Position numbers and translations under genes: made by a program
Notes under the pieces: model-generated
The model's input: only the letters and a program-made list of their open reading frames with translations
The model's database searches: none
Told to the model about the DNA's origin: nothing
NCBI GenBank assembly: GCA_946480925.1
Contig: CAMLLU010000029.1
Coordinates: 3,964-67,963 of the forward strand
Length of the DNA stretch: 64,000 nt
Source of the DNA: an uncultured Rivibacter sp.
GTDB taxonomy: Bacteria > Pseudomonadota > Gammaproteobacteria > Burkholderiales > Burkholderiaceae
Direction: 5' to 3'
In this document: one piece after another, positions 41,899-52,718 of the stretch
Numbering within the stretch: position 1 is the first letter of the stretch
Layout: each line of letters opens with the position of its first letter

Positions 41899-43764
41899 AT
41901 GCGCCGTGTCGCCATGAGCCTGCCCGAGGGCGAGGCCGGTACTTCCGCACAAGCGTCGAAGCCCCGTTCCGACTGGGCCACGCTGCGCCGGCTGCTGCCT
42001 TACCTGTGGCACTACCGCCTGCGCGTGGGGGTGGCGTTGGCCTTCCTGGTGGCGGCCAAGCTGGCCAACGTGGGCGTGCCGGTGCTGCTGAAGAAGCTGG
42101 TCGATGCCCTGAGCATTTCGCCCGGCTCGGCGCAGGCGCTGCTGGTGGTGCCGGTGGGGCTGCTGGTGGCGTATGGTTTGCTGAGGCTGTCGACCTCGCT
42201 CTTCACCGAGCTGCGTGAACTCGTCTTCGCCAAGGCTACCGAAGGTGCAGCGCGGCGCATCTCGCTGGAAACCTTCCAGCACCTGCATGCACTGAGCCTG
42301 CGCTTCCATCTCGAGCGGCAGACCGGCGGCATGACGCGCGACATCGAGCGCGGTACGCGCGCCGTGCACACGCTGATCTCTTATTCGCTCTACAGCATCT
42401 TCCCCACGCTCATTGAAGTGGGGTTGGTGCTCTCGCTGCTGGCCGTGCAGTTCGAACCGCTGTTCGCGTGGATCACCGTCGCAGCGCTGGTGCTCTACAT
42501 CGCGTTCACGATCACGGTGACCGAATGGCGCACCCAGTTCCGCAAGCAGATGAACGAGCTCGACTCGAAGGCGCACACGCGCGCGATCGACTCGCTGCTG
42601 AACTATGAAACGGTCAAGTACTTCAACAACGAGGGCTTCGAGGCCCAGCGCTACGACGAAAGCCTGGAGCGACTTCGCAAGGCTGCATTGAAGTCGCAGA
42701 CCACGCTGTCCATCCTCAACACCGGGCAGCAGCTCATCATCGCCACCGCGCTGATCGCGATGCTGTGGCGTGCCACCGAAGGCGTGGTGGCCGGCACGCT
42801 GACGCTGGGCGACCTGGTGATGATCAACGCCTTCATGATCCAGCTCTACATCCCGCTCAACTTCCTGGGGGTGATCTACCGCGAGATCAAGCAGGCCTTG
42901 ACCGATCTCGAGAAGATGTTCGGCCTGCTGGAGCGCGAACGCGAGGTGGCCGACAAGCCGGGCGCGACGGACTTGCAGATCGACGGCGCCACGCTGCGCT
43001 TCGAGCACGTGGACTTCGCCTACGAGTGCGACCGGCCCATCCTGCACGACGTGAGCTTCGAGATTCCCGCCGGCAAGAAGGTGGCGGTGGTGGGGCCGTC
43101 GGGATCCGGCAAGTCGACGCTGGCGCGGCTCTTGTTCCGCTTCTACGACGTGCAAGGCGGCCGCATCACCATCGACGGGCAGGACATCCGCGACGTCACG
43201 CAATCCAGCGTGCGCCGGGCGATCGGCATCGTGCCGCAGGACACCGTGCTGTTCAACGACACCGTCGAATACAACATCGCCTATGGCCGCCCCGGGACCA
43301 CGCGCGAAGAAGTCGAGGCGGCGGCCAAGGCCGCGCACATCCACGGCTTCATCGCTTCCACGCCCAAGGATTACGACACCATCGTCGGCGAGCGTGGGCT
43401 CAAGCTTTCAGGTGGCGAGAAGCAGCGGGTGGCCATTGCCCGCACGCTGCTGAAGAACCCGCCGATCCTCGTGTTCGACGAGGCCACGTCGGCACTCGAT
43501 TCAGCCAACGAGCGGGCCATCCAGGCCGAGCTGCAATCGGCTGCGCGCAACAAGACGGCGCTGGTGATCGCGCATCGGCTCTCGACGGTGGTCGATGCGC
43601 ACGAGATCCTGGTCATGGAGGCAGGCCGCATCATCGAACGCGGCAGCCATGCGAACCTGCTGGCCCGCAATGGGCGTTATGCCCAGATGTGGCGACTGCA
43701 GGAAGCAGGGACCCCTGCCGCTGCAGCCAGCACGGCGATCGCCGCCGCAACACCGCCGCTGTAG
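41899..43764 (+). CDS. Atm1-type ABC exporter (fused permease and ATPase)
   Basis: 621 residues. Six membrane helices in the first ~330 residues, with the LLNYETVKYFNNEGFE motif that marks the Atm1/HMT1 subfamily, then the ATPase: Walker [10 protein letters not shown], signature LSGGEKQR, Walker B ILVFDEATSALD and H-loop IAHRLST. Members export glutathione-conjugated metals or a sulfur compound linked to iron-sulfur or metal tolerance. The ATG giving MRRVAMSLPEG is chosen; ATG five codons later is an alternative, and neither has a good ribosome binding site. Confidence 0.9.
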   Translation: MRRVAMSLPEGEAGTSAQASKPRSDWATLRRLLPYLWHYRLRVGVALAFLVAAKLANVGVPVLLKKLVDALSISPGSAQALLVVPVGLLVAYGLLRLSTSLFTELRELVFAKATEGAARRISLETFQHLHALSLRFHLERQTGGMTRDIERGTRAVHTLISYSLYSIFPTLIEVGLVLSLLAVQFEPLFAWITVAALVLYIAFTITVTEWRTQFRKQMNELDSKAHTRAIDSLLNYETVKYFNNEGFEAQRYDESLERLRKAALKSQTTLSILNTGQQLIIATALIAMLWRATEGVVAGTLTLGDLVMINAFMIQLYIPLNFLGVIYREIKQALTDLEKMFGLLEREREVADKPGATDLQIDGATLRFEHVDFAYECDRPILHDVSFEIPAGKKVAVVGPSGSGKSTLARLLFRFYDVQGGRITIDGQDIRDVTQSSVRRAIGIVPQDTVLFNDTVEYNIAYGRPGTTREEVEAAAKAAHIHGFIASTPKDYDTIVGERGLKLSGGEKQRVAIARTLLKNPPILVFDEATSALDSANERAIQAELQSAARNKTALVIAHRLSTVVDAHEILVMEAGRIIERGSHANLLARNGRYAQMWRLQEAGTPAAAASTAIAAATPPL

Positions 43765-43786
43765 CAGCGCCGCGGCGGCAGGCCGA

Positions 43787-43966
43787 TCACTCCTGCGGAT
43801 CAGTGGGAGCCTGCGGTGCTGCCTCAGGTGGCTGCCCGTCCTCGGTTGCGGAGCCCTCGGGGCCTTCGCTGGAGCGTTCAGCCTTGCGCTTGAGCTTCTC
43901 TTCCTTTTTCTTCTTCTTGGCGAGTTCGCGTTGGCGCTTTTCGTAGGAATAGTTAGGGGTGGCCAA
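43787..43966 (-). CDS. Small highly charged protein of unknown function
   Basis: 59 residues: ATPNYSYEKRQRELAKKKKK at the N-terminus, then a Lys/Glu-rich helix and a Pro/Glu-rich acidic tail ending TDPQE. The TTG start has AGGATCG a few bases upstream. The YEKRQRELAKKKKKEEK pattern is, as far as I recall, conserved among betaproteobacteria and usually annotated hypothetical. The basic helix suggests RNA, ribosome or DNA contact. It is convergent with the Atm1-type exporter and divergent from yaeQ. Confidence 0.7.
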   Translation of the reverse strand: MATPNYSYEKRQRELAKKKKKEEKLKRKAERSSEGPEGSATEDGQPPEAAPQAPTDPQE

Positions 43967-44105
43967 TGGGCGATCCTTTCAGGTGAAAGCGCGGAAATTC
44001 AGCGCATGGTAGCCGGTTGATCGCGGTGCCTCTATCGGGAATGGTCCAATGGGCGTGTCTGTGGACTCCAGCGACCGGCTCATTCACCCCTCATCCAGTT
44101 TCTTC

Positions 44106-44666
44106 ATGGCTCTCAAGGCAACCATCTACAAGGCCGATCTGCAGATCGCCGACATGGACCGCGGCTACTACGGCGACCATGCGCTCACCATCGCCCAGCA
44201 CCCGTCGGAAAACGATGAACGGCTGATGGTGCGCGTACTGGCCTACGCGCTGTTCGCGGCGGGCGACGACGAACATCCGCTTTCGTTCGGCAACGGCATG
44301 ACCGACAACGACGAGCCGGACCTGTACCGCCGCAATCTCGTCGACGAGATCGAGCTGTGGATCGACGTGGGCCAGCCCGACGAGAAGCTGCTGCGCAAGG
44401 CACACCACCGCACGCGCGAGCTGGTGCTCATCACCTTCGGGCGGGTGGCCGAAATATGGTGGGAGCAGAACCGCCGCGAGCTGGAGAAGCTGGAGAGGCT
44501 GCGCGTGCTGCACCTGGCCGAAGACCACAGCAAGGCGCTCGCCGCGCTGGCCAAGCGCACGATGCGCCTGCAGGTCACGGTGCAGGACGGGCAGATCTGG
44601 ATCGGTGGAGACGGCGACGACTCGGTGAGCGTGGAGCTGGCGGAATGGAAGGCGGGCAAGGCCTGA
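44106..44666 (+). CDS. yaeQ: YaeQ family protein
   Basis: 186 residues, close to the usual 181. It begins MALKATIYKADLQIADMD and includes RVLAYALFA, DEPDLYRRN and LWIDVGQPDEKLLRKA (pieces of the conserved core), a fold related to PD-(D/E)xK nucleases but with a function still unclear. The E. coli homologue was linked to RfaH-like transcription effects in early work. The internal ATG is taken because family members start MALKATIYK; upstream codons are probably untranslated. Cytosolic. Confidence 0.9.
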   Translation: MALKATIYKADLQIADMDRGYYGDHALTIAQHPSENDERLMVRVLAYALFAAGDDEHPLSFGNGMTDNDEPDLYRRNLVDEIELWIDVGQPDEKLLRKAHHRTRELVLITFGRVAEIWWEQNRRELEKLERLRVLHLAEDHSKALAALAKRTMRLQVTVQDGQIWIGGDGDDSVSVELAEWKAGKA

Positions 44667-44702
44667 ACGTGGGCCGCAAACCCGCTAGTTACACTTGCCG
44701 GC

Positions 44703-45626
44703 GTGGAAACCAAGTGGTTAGAAGACTTCGTCAGCCTCGCTGAAACGCGCAGCTTCTCGCGCTCCGCTCAGCTGCGGCACGTCACACAACCGGCGTTTTC
44801 GCGCCGCATCCAGGCGCTCGAAGCCTGGGCCGGCGCCGATCTCGTAGACCGTTCGTCCTATCCCACGCGACTCACGCCCGCCGGTGAAACCTTTCTGGCC
44901 CAGGCGCTGGAGATTCTGGGCAACCTGCAGGCCACGCGCAACATGATGCGCAGCCACCAGGTGGCCGGGCAGGACATGATCGAGTTCGCGGTGCCGCACA
45001 CGCTGGCATTCGCGTTCTTTCCGCATTGGCTGCTGGGCTTGAAGCGCGACTTCGGCCCGGTGAAGACGCGGCTCATCGCGCTGAACGTGCATGACGCGGT
45101 GATGCGGCTGGCCGAGGGCAGCTGCGACCTGCTGATCGCCTACCACCACCCGTCGCAGCCGCTGCAGCTCAACCCCGAGCGCTACGAGATGCTGAGCCTC
45201 GGCCACGAAACCCTGGCGCCTTATGCCAAGGCCAATGCCGACGGCGCGCCGCTGTTCCGCCTGCCGGGGCGGCCGGGCGAGCGTATTCCCTTTCTCAGCT
45301 ATGCCAGCGGTGCCTATCTCGGTCGCCTGGTCGAGCTGATCATCAAGCAGGCGGAGCCTGCGCTGCAGCTCGAGCCGATCTACGAAACCGACATGGCCGA
45401 AGGCCTGAAGGCAATGGCGCTCGAAGGCCACGGACTGGCCTTCCTGCCGGTGAGCTCGGTGAAGAAGGAGCTGCGCAGCCGCAAGCTGGTGAGCGCCGTC
45501 CACGATGGTGTGGGCTTCGACGTGACGATGGAAGTGCGCATCTATCGTGAGCGCCCCGAGACTTCCCGCCACAGCAAGCCCGGCGTGCAGGCGCTGTGGG
45601 ACTTTCTGCGCAACGTGCCGCACTGA
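44703..45626 (+). CDS. LysR-family regulator resembling HypT
   Basis: 307 residues. It starts ETKWLEDFVSLAETRSFSRSA and includes QPAFSRRIQALE of the winged HTH, very like the N-terminus of E. coli HypT (YjiE), which responds to hypochlorite through methionine oxidation. The effector domain also shares GAYLGRLVELI and MAEGLKAMALEGHGLAFLP. It begins at GTG 36 bp after yaeQ and is followed 134 bp later by aspA in the same orientation. The intergenic GGGTTTACCC dyad near 45646 could be its operator; that is tentative. Confidence 0.85.
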   Translation: METKWLEDFVSLAETRSFSRSAQLRHVTQPAFSRRIQALEAWAGADLVDRSSYPTRLTPAGETFLAQALEILGNLQATRNMMRSHQVAGQDMIEFAVPHTLAFAFFPHWLLGLKRDFGPVKTRLIALNVHDAVMRLAEGSCDLLIAYHHPSQPLQLNPERYEMLSLGHETLAPYAKANADGAPLFRLPGRPGERIPFLSYASGAYLGRLVELIIKQAEPALQLEPIYETDMAEGLKAMALEGHGLAFLPVSSVKKELRSRKLVSAVHDGVGFDVTMEVRIYRERPETSRHSKPGVQALWDFLRNVPH

Positions 45627-45760
45627 GCTCCGCTTCAACGTTATAGGGTTTACCCGCAGCGGTCATGCGCTGCTTGCATGACGCCTCGTTCAAACAGCAT
45701 TGGCCGCTGCCTGGCGCGGTGCGTACAGTCCGCCGCCAGTTACAACGAGGTGACAGGTTC

Positions 45761-47197
<1,437 letters not shown>

Positions 47198-47242
47198 GTT
47201 CTGCTCCAATGCGCAGCTGTTTCGATGCATGGAGCAGTTCAA

Positions 47243-48127
47243 ATGCATATCTCTCGTTGGGGCGTCGCGGCAGTACTCGCGGCAATGGCTTGCGCAGTGC
47301 ACGCGGGCCCGGTGACCGACCGCCTCAAGGCCGGCGGCAAGCTCGTCATCGCACACCGGGAATCCTCGGTGCCGTTTTCCTATCTCGATGCGGACAAGCG
47401 CCCGGTGGGCTACGCAGTGGACCTCTGCCTGAAGGTGGCCGAAACCGTGCGCAAGCAGCTGCACCTGCCGGCGCTGGCCGTCGAGTTCAAGATGGTGACA
47501 CCGGCCAACCGCATCGACACCGTCGCGAAGCACGAGGCCGACATGGAGTGCGGCTCCACCACCAACAACGCGGAGCGGCGCCAGAAGGTGGCCTTCACCG
47601 TGCCGCACTACATCACCGGTGCGCGCTACATGGTGCGCGCCGACAGCCGCATCGACGACCTGGCCGGCTTCGAGGGCAAGAAGCTCGTCTCCAGCAAGGG
47701 CACCACGCCGCTGAAGGCGGTGGAAGCTGCCAACCGCGAGCGGCTGCTGCGCATCAGCGTGGTCGAAGCACCCGACCATGCCAAGGCGGTCGAAATGGTC
47801 GAGTCGGGTGAGGTGGAAGGCTTCGTGATGGACGACGTGCTGCTGTACGGCCTCATTGCAGGTCGGCCGGACCCGAGCAAGCTCAAAGTGGTGGGCAAGT
47901 TCCTCACGATCGAACCCCTGGCCATCATGCTTCCGAAGGACGATCCGGAATTCAAGAAGATCGTCGATGACGAGATGAAGCGCCTCATCACCAGCCGCGA
48001 GGCGCATGGCATCTACGAGCGTTGGTTCATGAAGCCCATTCCACCCAAGAACAATGCACTCAACCTGCCGATGAGCTACCTGCTCAAGGACTTCTGGAAG
48101 TACCCGAGCGACCAAGTGCCTTATTGA
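47243..48127 (+). CDS. Amino acid ABC transporter substrate-binding protein (first copy)
   Basis: 294 residues. Sec signal peptide (cleavage after VHA), then a type II periplasmic binding fold: KLVIAHRESSVPFSYLD, ECGSTTNNAERR and YERWFMKPIPPKNN. The CGSTTNN motif is shared with the second binding protein (GltI type) encoded next, but the sequences have clearly diverged. The ATG is chosen for GGAG nine bases upstream. It probably binds aspartate, glutamate or a relative and delivers it to the shared GltJK permease. Confidence 0.9.
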   Translation: MHISRWGVAAVLAAMACAVHAGPVTDRLKAGGKLVIAHRESSVPFSYLDADKRPVGYAVDLCLKVAETVRKQLHLPALAVEFKMVTPANRIDTVAKHEADMECGSTTNNAERRQKVAFTVPHYITGARYMVRADSRIDDLAGFEGKKLVSSKGTTPLKAVEAANRERLLRISVVEAPDHAKAVEMVESGEVEGFVMDDVLLYGLIAGRPDPSKLKVVGKFLTIEPLAIMLPKDDPEFKKIVDDEMKRLITSREAHGIYERWFMKPIPPKNNALNLPMSYLLKDFWKYPSDQVPY

Positions 48128-48318
48128 TCCATTTGATCCATTTGCCGTAGCGCCTGTGGCGCTTCCCCGGGGGGCGTCACCAGTGAGGGCTGGTGCATCA
48201 GGGGCGCGGAGGGCGGCTTGAATGCCGATCCCGGAGGGGCCTAAGTGATTCCACTTAATCCCCTGTCCCTAGAATCCCCGTTGTTTCTTCACCCAACATA
48301 TCCACTGAAGGAGCTCTC
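48128..48318. other. Spacer between the two binding-protein genes
   Basis: No gene. It holds a directly repeated TTGATCCAT (48125-48142), a short GCGCC-TGT-GGCGC hairpin (48150-48162) and a GC-rich block (CCCCGGGGGGCGTCACCAGT) reminiscent of the 39.8-kb intergenic repeat. The AT-richer last 70 bp, with GGAG just before the next ATG, presumably contains the gltI promoter. Confidence 0.4.
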
Positions 48319-49221
48319 ATGAAGAAAACCCTGTTGGCCCTGGCTGTTGCTGCCGTTGCCACGAGCACGGCCTATGCGCAAGCCACCGACACGCTGAAGA
48401 AGATCAAGGACGCTGGCTCGATCACCATCGGCACGCGCGAGTCCTCGGGTGCTCTGGCTTACACGCTGGGTGACGGCAAATACGTGGGCTTCCACACCGA
48501 GATGGCGAACCGCATCGTTGCCGACCTGCAGAAGAAGCTGGGCCTGGCCAAGCTCGACATCAAGTACCAGCCGGTCACGTCGCAGAACCGTATTCCGCTG
48601 GTGCAGAACGGTACCGTCGACCTCGAGTGCGGCTCGACCACCAACAACGCCACCCGCCAGAAGGACGTGGCCTTTGCCGTGACGACCTACGTCGAGGAAG
48701 TCCGCATCGCCACGAAGGCCAACTCCGGCATCAACAGCGTCAAGGACCTGGCCGGCAAGACCATCGCCACCACCACCGGTACGACCTCGGTGCAGACGCT
48801 GCGCAAGCACGAGCGTGCCGCGGGCGTGGACTTCAAGGAAGTGTTCGGCAAGGACCACGCCGACAGCTTCCTGTTGCTCGAATCCGGCCGCGCCGACGCC
48901 TTCGTGATGGACGGCCAGATCCTGGCCGGCAACATCTCCAAGTCCAAGAACCCGGCCGAGTTCAAGGTCGTGGGTGAAGTACTGTCGGTGGAACCGATCG
49001 CCTGCATGATGCGCAAGGACGACGCGGCCTTCAAGACCGCGGTGGACGACAGCATCAAGGGCATGATCAAGAGCGGCGATCTGGCCAAGCTGTACGACAA
49101 GTGGTTCATGCAGCCCATCCCGCCCGCGAACGTGAAGGTCGGCCTGCCGCTGTCGGAAGCCACCAAGGCGGCCTGGGCGAACCCGAACGACAAGCCGATG
49201 GAAGACTACGCCAAGAAGTAA
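48319..49221 (+). CDS. gltI: Glutamate/aspartate ABC transporter substrate-binding protein
   Basis: 300 residues. A Sec signal peptide (MKKTLLALAVAAVATSTAYA), then ITIGTRESSGALAYTLGDGKYVGFHTEM and VDLECGSTTNNATRQKDVAF of the GltI/DEBP family. It captures glutamate/aspartate in the periplasm for the GltJKL complex encoded downstream. AAGGAG is a strong ribosome binding site. The next gene is separated by 142 bp with two hairpins, one a good terminator, which would make this protein in excess over the membrane parts. Confidence 0.93.
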   Translation: MKKTLLALAVAAVATSTAYAQATDTLKKIKDAGSITIGTRESSGALAYTLGDGKYVGFHTEMANRIVADLQKKLGLAKLDIKYQPVTSQNRIPLVQNGTVDLECGSTTNNATRQKDVAFAVTTYVEEVRIATKANSGINSVKDLAGKTIATTTGTTSVQTLRKHERAAGVDFKEVFGKDHADSFLLLESGRADAFVMDGQILAGNISKSKNPAEFKVVGEVLSVEPIACMMRKDDAAFKTAVDDSIKGMIKSGDLAKLYDKWFMQPIPPANVKVGLPLSEATKAAWANPNDKPMEDYAKK

Positions 49222-49248
49222 GCGGCGTCGGCTGCGCATTGTGCGCGT

Positions 49249-49320
49249 AAGCCCTGACGACTTTGGCTCAGGGCTTGCTTAAGCTCCTTGACGCGGCGGC
49301 ATCGGCCGCCGCGTCCCTTT
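49249..49320 (+). terminator. Intercistronic hairpins between gltI and gltJ
   Basis: The first hairpin is AAGCCCTGA/TCAGGGCTT (49249-49276). The second is a perfect 10-bp stem, ACGCGGCGGC-ATCG-GCCGCCGCGT (49291-49314), followed by CCCTTTTCT, a good intrinsic terminator. Partial termination here would let the binding protein be made in excess of the permease and ATPase. Confidence 0.8.
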
Positions 49321-49363
49321 TCTACCCACCCGACGACAACTCGACAAACGACGGAGGCGGCCC

Positions 49364-50107
49364 TTGGGCAGTTGGGATTGGCAGGTGTTCTGCAGGGACA
49401 CCATTACTAGTGAGCAGGTGTCACGCTGCTTCGGCAGCGGCGGCGACATTACCTACCTCGACTGGATGTTGTCGGCCTGGGGATGGACGCTGTCCGTCTC
49501 GGGGCTGGCCTTGATCGTGGCGCTGTTGGTGGGATCGCTCATGGGCATCCTGCGCACCACTCCGAACAAATGGCTCGTCCTCCTCGGCGATGCCTGGACG
49601 GAGCTGTTCCGCAACGTTCCGCTGCTGGTGCAGATCTTCCTCTGGTACCACGTGATCCCGGCGATCTTCGTGTCGCTGCGCGACGTGCCGAGCTTCCTGC
49701 TGGTGGTCTTCGCGCTGGGCTTTTTCACCTCGGCGCGCGTATCCGAGCAGGTGCGTGCCGGCATCCAGAGCCTGCCGCGCGGCCAGCGTTACGCGGGCCT
49801 GGCCATCGGCCTCACGCTGCCGCAGACCTATCGCTACGTGCTGCTGCCGATGGCGTTCCGCATCGTCATCCCGCCGCTCACGTCGGAATCGATGAACATC
49901 ATCAAGAACTCGTCGGCTGCGTTCGCGGTGAGCATCGCTGAACTCACGATGTTCGCGATGCAGGCGCAGGAAGAGACTTCGCGCGGCATCGAGGTCTACC
50001 TGGCGGTGTCGCTGCTGTACTTCGTGTCGGCCTTCGCGGTCAACCGCGTGGCGGTGTTCATCGAGCGCAAGCTCCAGGTGCCCGGAATGATCGGGGGTGG
50101 CAAATGA
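49364..50107 (+). CDS. gltJ: Glutamate/aspartate ABC transporter permease GltJ
   Basis: 247 residues, about five membrane helices. HisM/GltJ family: the periplasmic-loop rich N-terminus, then [21 protein letters not shown], and the EAA coupling loop [22 protein letters not shown] contacting GltL. The TTG start (LGSWDW) is preceded by GGAGG. It overlaps gltK by 4 bp. It forms the translocation pore with GltK in the inner membrane. Confidence 0.92.
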   Translation: MGSWDWQVFCRDTITSEQVSRCFGSGGDITYLDWMLSAWGWTLSVSGLALIVALLVGSLMGILRTTPNKWLVLLGDAWTELFRNVPLLVQIFLWYHVIPAIFVSLRDVPSFLLVVFALGFFTSARVSEQVRAGIQSLPRGQRYAGLAIGLTLPQTYRYVLLPMAFRIVIPPLTSESMNIIKNSSAAFAVSIAELTMFAMQAQEETSRGIEVYLAVSLLYFVSAFAVNRVAVFIERKLQVPGMIGGGK

Positions 50108-50775
50108 TGCTCAACCTCGACTTCGGCTTCCTCAACTGGGCCGTCATCCAGAGCTTCATCCTCAAGGGACTGTTCTTCTCGGTGCAGCTCACCATCGTGG
50201 CGATGATCGGCGGCATCGTGCTGGGCACGCTGCTGGCGCTGATGCGCCTGTCGGGCAAGCCCTGGCTCGTGATGCCGGCCGCGGCCTACGTGAACACCAT
50301 GCGCAGCGTGCCACTGGTCATGGTGATCCTGTGGTTCTTCCTGCTGATTCCCATGCTCATCGGCCGCCCGCTGGGTGCCGAGGTGTCGGCCATCATCACG
50401 TTCACGCTGTTCGAGGCCGCCTACTACTCCGAGATCATGCGCGCCGGCATTCAGAGCGTGCCGCGCGGGCAGGTGTATGCAGGCTACGCGGTGGGCATGA
50501 ACTACCGGCAGACCATGCAGCTGGTGGTGCTGCCGCAGGCCTTCCGCAACATGCTGCCGGTGCTGCTCACGCAGACCATCATCCTGTTCCAGGACACCTC
50601 GCTGGTCTACGCCATCGGCGCCTATGACCTGCTCAAGGGCTTCGACCTCACGGCCAAGAACCTGAACCGGCCGGTCGAGAGCTACCTGATCGCAGCCGTC
50701 GTCTACTTCGTCATCTGCTTCAGCCTGTCCATGCTCGTCAAGCGCCTGCAGAAAAAGATCGCCATCATTCGCTAA
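50104..50775 (+). CDS. gltK: Glutamate/aspartate ABC transporter permease GltK
   Basis: 223 residues, about five helices. The EAA loop reads [23 protein letters not shown], and the N-terminal [25 protein letters not shown] (in parts) is the typical HisQM start. The ATG overlaps the gltJ stop by 4 bp, so the two pore subunits are translationally coupled. gltL follows after 13 bp. The family assignment rests on these motifs and on its place in the operon. Confidence 0.92.
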   Translation: MMLNLDFGFLNWAVIQSFILKGLFFSVQLTIVAMIGGIVLGTLLALMRLSGKPWLVMPAAAYVNTMRSVPLVMVILWFFLLIPMLIGRPLGAEVSAIITFTLFEAAYYSEIMRAGIQSVPRGQVYAGYAVGMNYRQTMQLVVLPQAFRNMLPVLLTQTIILFQDTSLVYAIGAYDLLKGFDLTAKNLNRPVESYLIAAVVYFVICFSLSMLVKRLQKKIAIIR

Positions 50776-50788
50776 GAAGGACCTCACC

Positions 50789-51532
50789 ATGTCCGCCATG
50801 ATCGAAATCAAGAACGTCAGCAAGTGGTACGGCAGCTTCCAGGTGCTGACCGACAACACCACCACCGTCAACAAGGGTGAAGTGGTGGTGGTGTGCGGGC
50901 CCTCGGGCTCGGGCAAGTCCACGCTCATCAAGACCGTCAACGCGCTCGAACCGTTCCAGAAGGGCGACATCGTGGTCGACGGCATTTCGCTGTCCGATCC
51001 CAAGACCAACCTGCCCAAGCTGCGTTCGCGTGTGGGCATGGTGTTCCAGCACTTCGAACTGTTCCCGCACCTGTCTGTCACGCAGAACCTCACGCTGGCG
51101 CAGGTGAAGGTGCTGGGCCGCAACCAGGACGAAGCCGCCAAGCGCGGCCTGAAGATGCTCGACCGCGTGGGCCTGATGGCACACAAGGACAAGTTCCCCG
51201 GCCAGCTCTCCGGTGGCCAGCAGCAGCGCGTGGCCATCGCCCGTGCGCTCAGCATGGACCCGATCGTGATGCTGTTCGACGAGCCCACCTCCGCGCTCGA
51301 CCCTGAAATGGTGGGCGAAGTGCTCGATGTGATGGTGCAGCTGGCCCAGGAAGGCATGACCATGATGTGCGTGACGCACGAAATGGGCTTCGCCAGGAAG
51401 GTGAGCCACCGCGTCATCTTCATGGACCAGGGCAAGATCATCGAAGACTGCAAGAAGGACGAGTTCTTCGGCAACCCCGACGCCCGCTCGTCGCGCGCAA
51501 AGGACTTCCTCTCGAAGATCCTGCAGCACTGA
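50789..51532 (+). CDS. gltL: Glutamate/aspartate ABC transporter ATPase GltL
   Basis: 247 residues. Walker [10 protein letters not shown] at about 35-43, Q-loop QHFELFPHL, signature LSGGQQQR, Walker [15 protein letters not shown] and H-loop CVTHEMGFA. These are standard for polar amino acid uptake ATPases. AAGGA lies before the ATG. It is the last gene of the transporter operon and is followed by a strong terminator 44 bp after the stop. Confidence 0.94.
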   Translation: MSAMIEIKNVSKWYGSFQVLTDNTTTVNKGEVVVVCGPSGSGKSTLIKTVNALEPFQKGDIVVDGISLSDPKTNLPKLRSRVGMVFQHFELFPHLSVTQNLTLAQVKVLGRNQDEAAKRGLKMLDRVGLMAHKDKFPGQLSGGQQQRVAIARALSMDPIVMLFDEPTSALDPEMVGEVLDVMVQLAQEGMTMMCVTHEMGFARKVSHRVIFMDQGKIIEDCKKDEFFGNPDARSSRAKDFLSKILQH

Positions 51533-51575
51533 CGCTCGTTCGCGCAGCCCACGCTGCGCGACGTCTGGAACGCAC

Positions 51576-51600
51576 AAAGGGCTCCACAGTGGAGCCCTTT
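51576..51600 (+). terminator. Terminator after gltL
   Basis: AAAGGGCTCCA-CAG-TGGAGCCCTTT is a perfect 11-bp stem with a 3-base loop whose 3' arm ends in TTTGTCATT. It closes the amino acid transporter operon before pyrC, which starts 60 bp later. Confidence 0.85.
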
Positions 51601-51659
51601 GTCATTGCTGTGAGCCAGTGGCAGTGGCGCACAGCGGGGCAGGTGAGAAAATCCGCCGC

Positions 51660-52709
51660 ATGAGCAGCAGCCATTCCGCCACTTCCCTCACCATCACCCG
51701 CCCCGACGACTGGCACCTGCACGTGCGCGACGGTGCCGCCATGCAGGCCGTGGTGCCCGACACCGCGCGCCAATTCGCTCGCGCGATCATCATGCCGAAC
51801 CTCAAGCCGCCGGTCGTCACCGCGGCGCAGGCTTTGGCCTACAAGCAGCGCATCGAGGCGGCCGTGCCAGAAGGGCTCGCCTTCGAGCCGCTGATGACGC
51901 TCTACCTCACCGACAACACGCCCCCCGACGAGATTGCCCGCGCGGCCGAGGCTGGCATCGTGGCGCTGAAGCTCTACCCGGCCGGTGCCACCACCAACAG
52001 CGATGCCGGCGTCACCGACATCCGCAAGACCTACGCGACGCTCGAGGCGATGCAGCGCGCGGGCCTCAAGCTGCTGGTGCATGGCGAAGTCACCGACCAG
52101 AGCGTCGACGTATTCGACCGCGAGGCCGTGTTCATCGACAGGCATCTCATCCCGCTGCGCCGCGACTTCCCCGAACTCAAGATCGTCGTCGAGCACATCA
52201 CCACGAAGGACGCGGCGCAATACGTGCGCGAGGCCGATGCATACACGGCCGCCACCATCACCGCGCACCACCTGCTCTACAACCGCAATGCCATCTTCAC
52301 CGGCGGCATTCGCCCGCACTACTACTGCTTGCCGGTGCTGAAGCGCGAAGAACACCGCCTTGCGCTGGTGGCCGCAGCCACGTCGGGTTCGAACAAGTTC
52401 TTCCTCGGCACCGATAGCGCTCCGCACCCGGCCCACCTGAAGGAGCACGCCAGCGGCTGTGCCGGCTGCTACACGGCATTGAGCGCGCTGGAGCTGTATG
52501 CCGAAGCCTTCGAAGCTGCCGGTGCACTCGACAAGCTCGAAGCCTTCGCGAGCTTCCACGGGCCCGACTTCTACGGCCTGCCGCGCAACACCGGCACCGT
52601 CACGCTGAAGAAGGAGAGCTGGACGCTGCCGGAGGCGCTGCCGTTCGGTGAGGCCAGCCTCAAGCCGCTGCGTGGCGGTGAGGTGTTGGCCTGGAAGCTG
52701 GCGGCCTGA
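51660..52709 (+). CDS. pyrC: Dihydroorotase
   Basis: Cyclises carbamoyl aspartate to dihydroorotate in pyrimidine synthesis. 349 residues, class II (E. coli PyrC type). The zinc ligands are visible: HxH in DWHLHVRDG, the carbamylated Lys in [14 protein letters not shown], His in VHGEV and EHITT, and Asp in GTDSAPH. The ATG giving MSSSHSATS is taken. There is no obvious Shine-Dalgarno sequence, and an upstream in-frame GTG at 51618 is less likely. It stands as a single gene after the gltL terminator. Confidence 0.94.
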   Translation: MSSSHSATSLTITRPDDWHLHVRDGAAMQAVVPDTARQFARAIIMPNLKPPVVTAAQALAYKQRIEAAVPEGLAFEPLMTLYLTDNTPPDEIARAAEAGIVALKLYPAGATTNSDAGVTDIRKTYATLEAMQRAGLKLLVHGEVTDQSVDVFDREAVFIDRHLIPLRRDFPELKIVVEHITTKDAAQYVREADAYTAATITAHHLLYNRNAIFTGGIRPHYYCLPVLKREEHRLALVAAATSGSNKFFLGTDSAPHPAHLKEHASGCAGCYTALSALELYAEAFEAAGALDKLEAFASFHGPDFYGLPRNTGTVTLKKESWTLPEALPFGEASLKPLRGGEVLAWKLAA

Positions 52710-52718
52710 CGACCACCC

